Part shown: positions 61,776 through 64,000 of the stretch, piece by piece
Layout: each line of letters begins with the position of its first letter
Position numbering within the stretch: the stretch's first letter is position 1
NCBI GenBank assembly: GCA_902805855.1
Contig: CADCUJ010000101.1
Location: forward strand, 1-64,000
DNA: 64,000 nt
Direction: 5' to 3'
Source: an uncultured Nocardioidaceae bacterium
GTDB taxonomy: Bacteria; Actinomycetota; Actinomycetes; Propionibacteriales; Nocardioidaceae
Notes under the pieces: generated by a model
Databases searched by the model: none
The model's input: only the letters and a program-made list of their open reading frames with translations
What the model was told of the DNA's origin: nothing
Program-made: the position numbers and the translations under genes

Positions 61776-61797
61776 CTGAGGCGTCCACGGTGGTGCC

Positions 61798-63506
<1,709 letters not shown>

Positions 63507-63543
63507 CGGCGGATGCCGTCCGGCGGGTGCTGGCCTTCCCGGT

Positions 63544-63622
63544 TAGGCTGGAAGCCCTGCCCGACCGCCCATAGGCGCCGGACCGGGTCCAGCCGACGCG
63601 CACTCCTGAGGACTGACACCCA
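63544..63622 (+). promoter_or_regulatory. Probable promoter and leader of ffh
   Basis: TAGGCT (63544-63549) fits the -10 pattern used by many genes here. It would give a leader of about 65 nt ending in TGAGGAC (about 12 nt before the TTG start). No -35 matching TTGNNN was found at 17-18 nt. Confidence 0.35.
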
Positions 63623-64000
63623 TTGTTTGCGACTCTCTCCGACCGGCTCGCCGACACCTTCAAGAACCTGCGTGGCAAGGGCCGGCTCTCGGACGCGGAC
63701 GTTGACGCGACCGCACGGGAGATCCGGGTCGCCCTGCTCGAGGCGGACGTCGCCCTGCCGGTGGTCAAGCAGTTCGTGGGCGCCGTCCGGGAACGAGCCC
63801 GTGGCGCAGAGGTGAGCCAGGCGCTCAACCCCGCCCAGCAGGTCATCAAGATCGTCGACGAGGAGCTCGTCAACATCCTCGGCGGCGAGACCCGCAGGCT
63901 GCGGTTCGCGAAGACACCACCGACCGTGATCATGCTGGCTGGCCTCCAGGGGTCCGGCAAGACCACGCTGGCGGCCAAGCTCGCGCTGTGGCTGAAGGAC
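63623..64000 (+). CDS. ffh: Signal recognition particle protein Ffh, partial
   Basis: The first 126 codons lie in the window; the gene runs past 64000. The N domain (FATLSDRLADTFKNLRGKGRLSDADVDATAREIRVALLEADVALPVVKQF) and P-loop GLQGSGKTTLAAKLA identify Ffh. The initiator is TTG 63623, as the alignment with other Ffh proteins (MFDTLSDRL) demands a start there. Together with FtsY it targets membrane proteins. Confidence 0.94.
   Translation, partial: MFATLSDRLADTFKNLRGKGRLSDADVDATAREIRVALLEADVALPVVKQFVGAVRERARGAEVSQALNPAQQVIKIVDEELVNILGGETRRLRFAKTPPTVIMLAGLQGSGKTTLAAKLALWLKD

Overview
The window is a high-GC actinobacterial chromosome segment. It is most like Nocardioides and other Propionibacteriales in gene order. 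Supporting signs are many GTG starts, overlapping ATGA/GTGA gene junctions, a 2-phospholactate (F420) guanylyltransferase gene, a HupB-type nucleoid protein with a Lys/Ala/Ser/Pro tail, and the conserved run leuC-leuD-hup-cofC-plsC-gpsA-ddl-thiL-rpmB-DAK2-recG-rsmD-coaD-DUF177-rpmF-rnc-mutM-smc-ftsY-amt-glnK-ffh. I see no insertion sequence, prophage, CRISPR array or rRNA operon. Two tRNA genes (Gln, Glu) lie at about 31.0-31.2 kb.

Region 1 (1-13.7 kb) is the most distinctive part. A leftward osmolyte-type ABC transporter (ATPase fragment and permease) and an IclR regulator face a tightly packed rightward run of ten genes. The run encodes a FAD oxidoreductase, a DmdA/GcvT-type folate methyltransferase, a betaine-homocysteine methyltransferase-like enzyme, MTHFR, all four subunits of heterotetrameric sarcosine oxidase (soxB, soxD, soxA, soxG), formate-tetrahydrofolate ligase and a formimido-/methenyl-THF cyclodeaminase-type protein. 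Together these look like a complete glycine betaine (or related methylated osmolyte) to glycine pathway that collects every methyl group on homocysteine or folate and dissimilates the C1 units. A nested palindrome just upstream of the first ribosome binding site is the probable IclR operator, and a 9-bp-stem hairpin ends the operon.

Region 2 (13.7-30.9 kb) holds an O-methyltransferase, a possible leader peptide with an attenuator-like hairpin, a 42-codon ORF, leuB, ilvE, a Ser/Thr kinase, a pyruvate oxidase-like TPP enzyme, cimA, a small Cys-rich protein, an amidase, DUF5996, GNAT, a 3-methyladenine glycosylase-like protein, a fumarylacetoacetate hydrolase-family protein, gltX, a CPBP protease and an alpha/beta hydrolase.

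Region 3 (31-38 kb) has the tRNAs, an alkylation-repair pair (Ada-AlkA fusion with an (EDR)12 tail, then ogt), a MerR-type regulator divergent from a small membrane protein across a tandem 23-bp operator, and ndgR divergent from leuCD, followed by the HU-like gene.

Region 4 (38-64 kb) is conserved housekeeping: cofactor F420, phospholipid, cell wall, thiamine, ribosomal, DNA repair, chromosome segregation and SRP genes. It ends with amtB-glnK preceded by a GlnR-type box. No glnD lies between glnK and ffh.

Many genes here have a TANNNT hexamer 6-8 nt upstream of their start codon and no Shine-Dalgarno sequence, which is the signature of leaderless actinobacterial transcripts. I used it to decide several starts.
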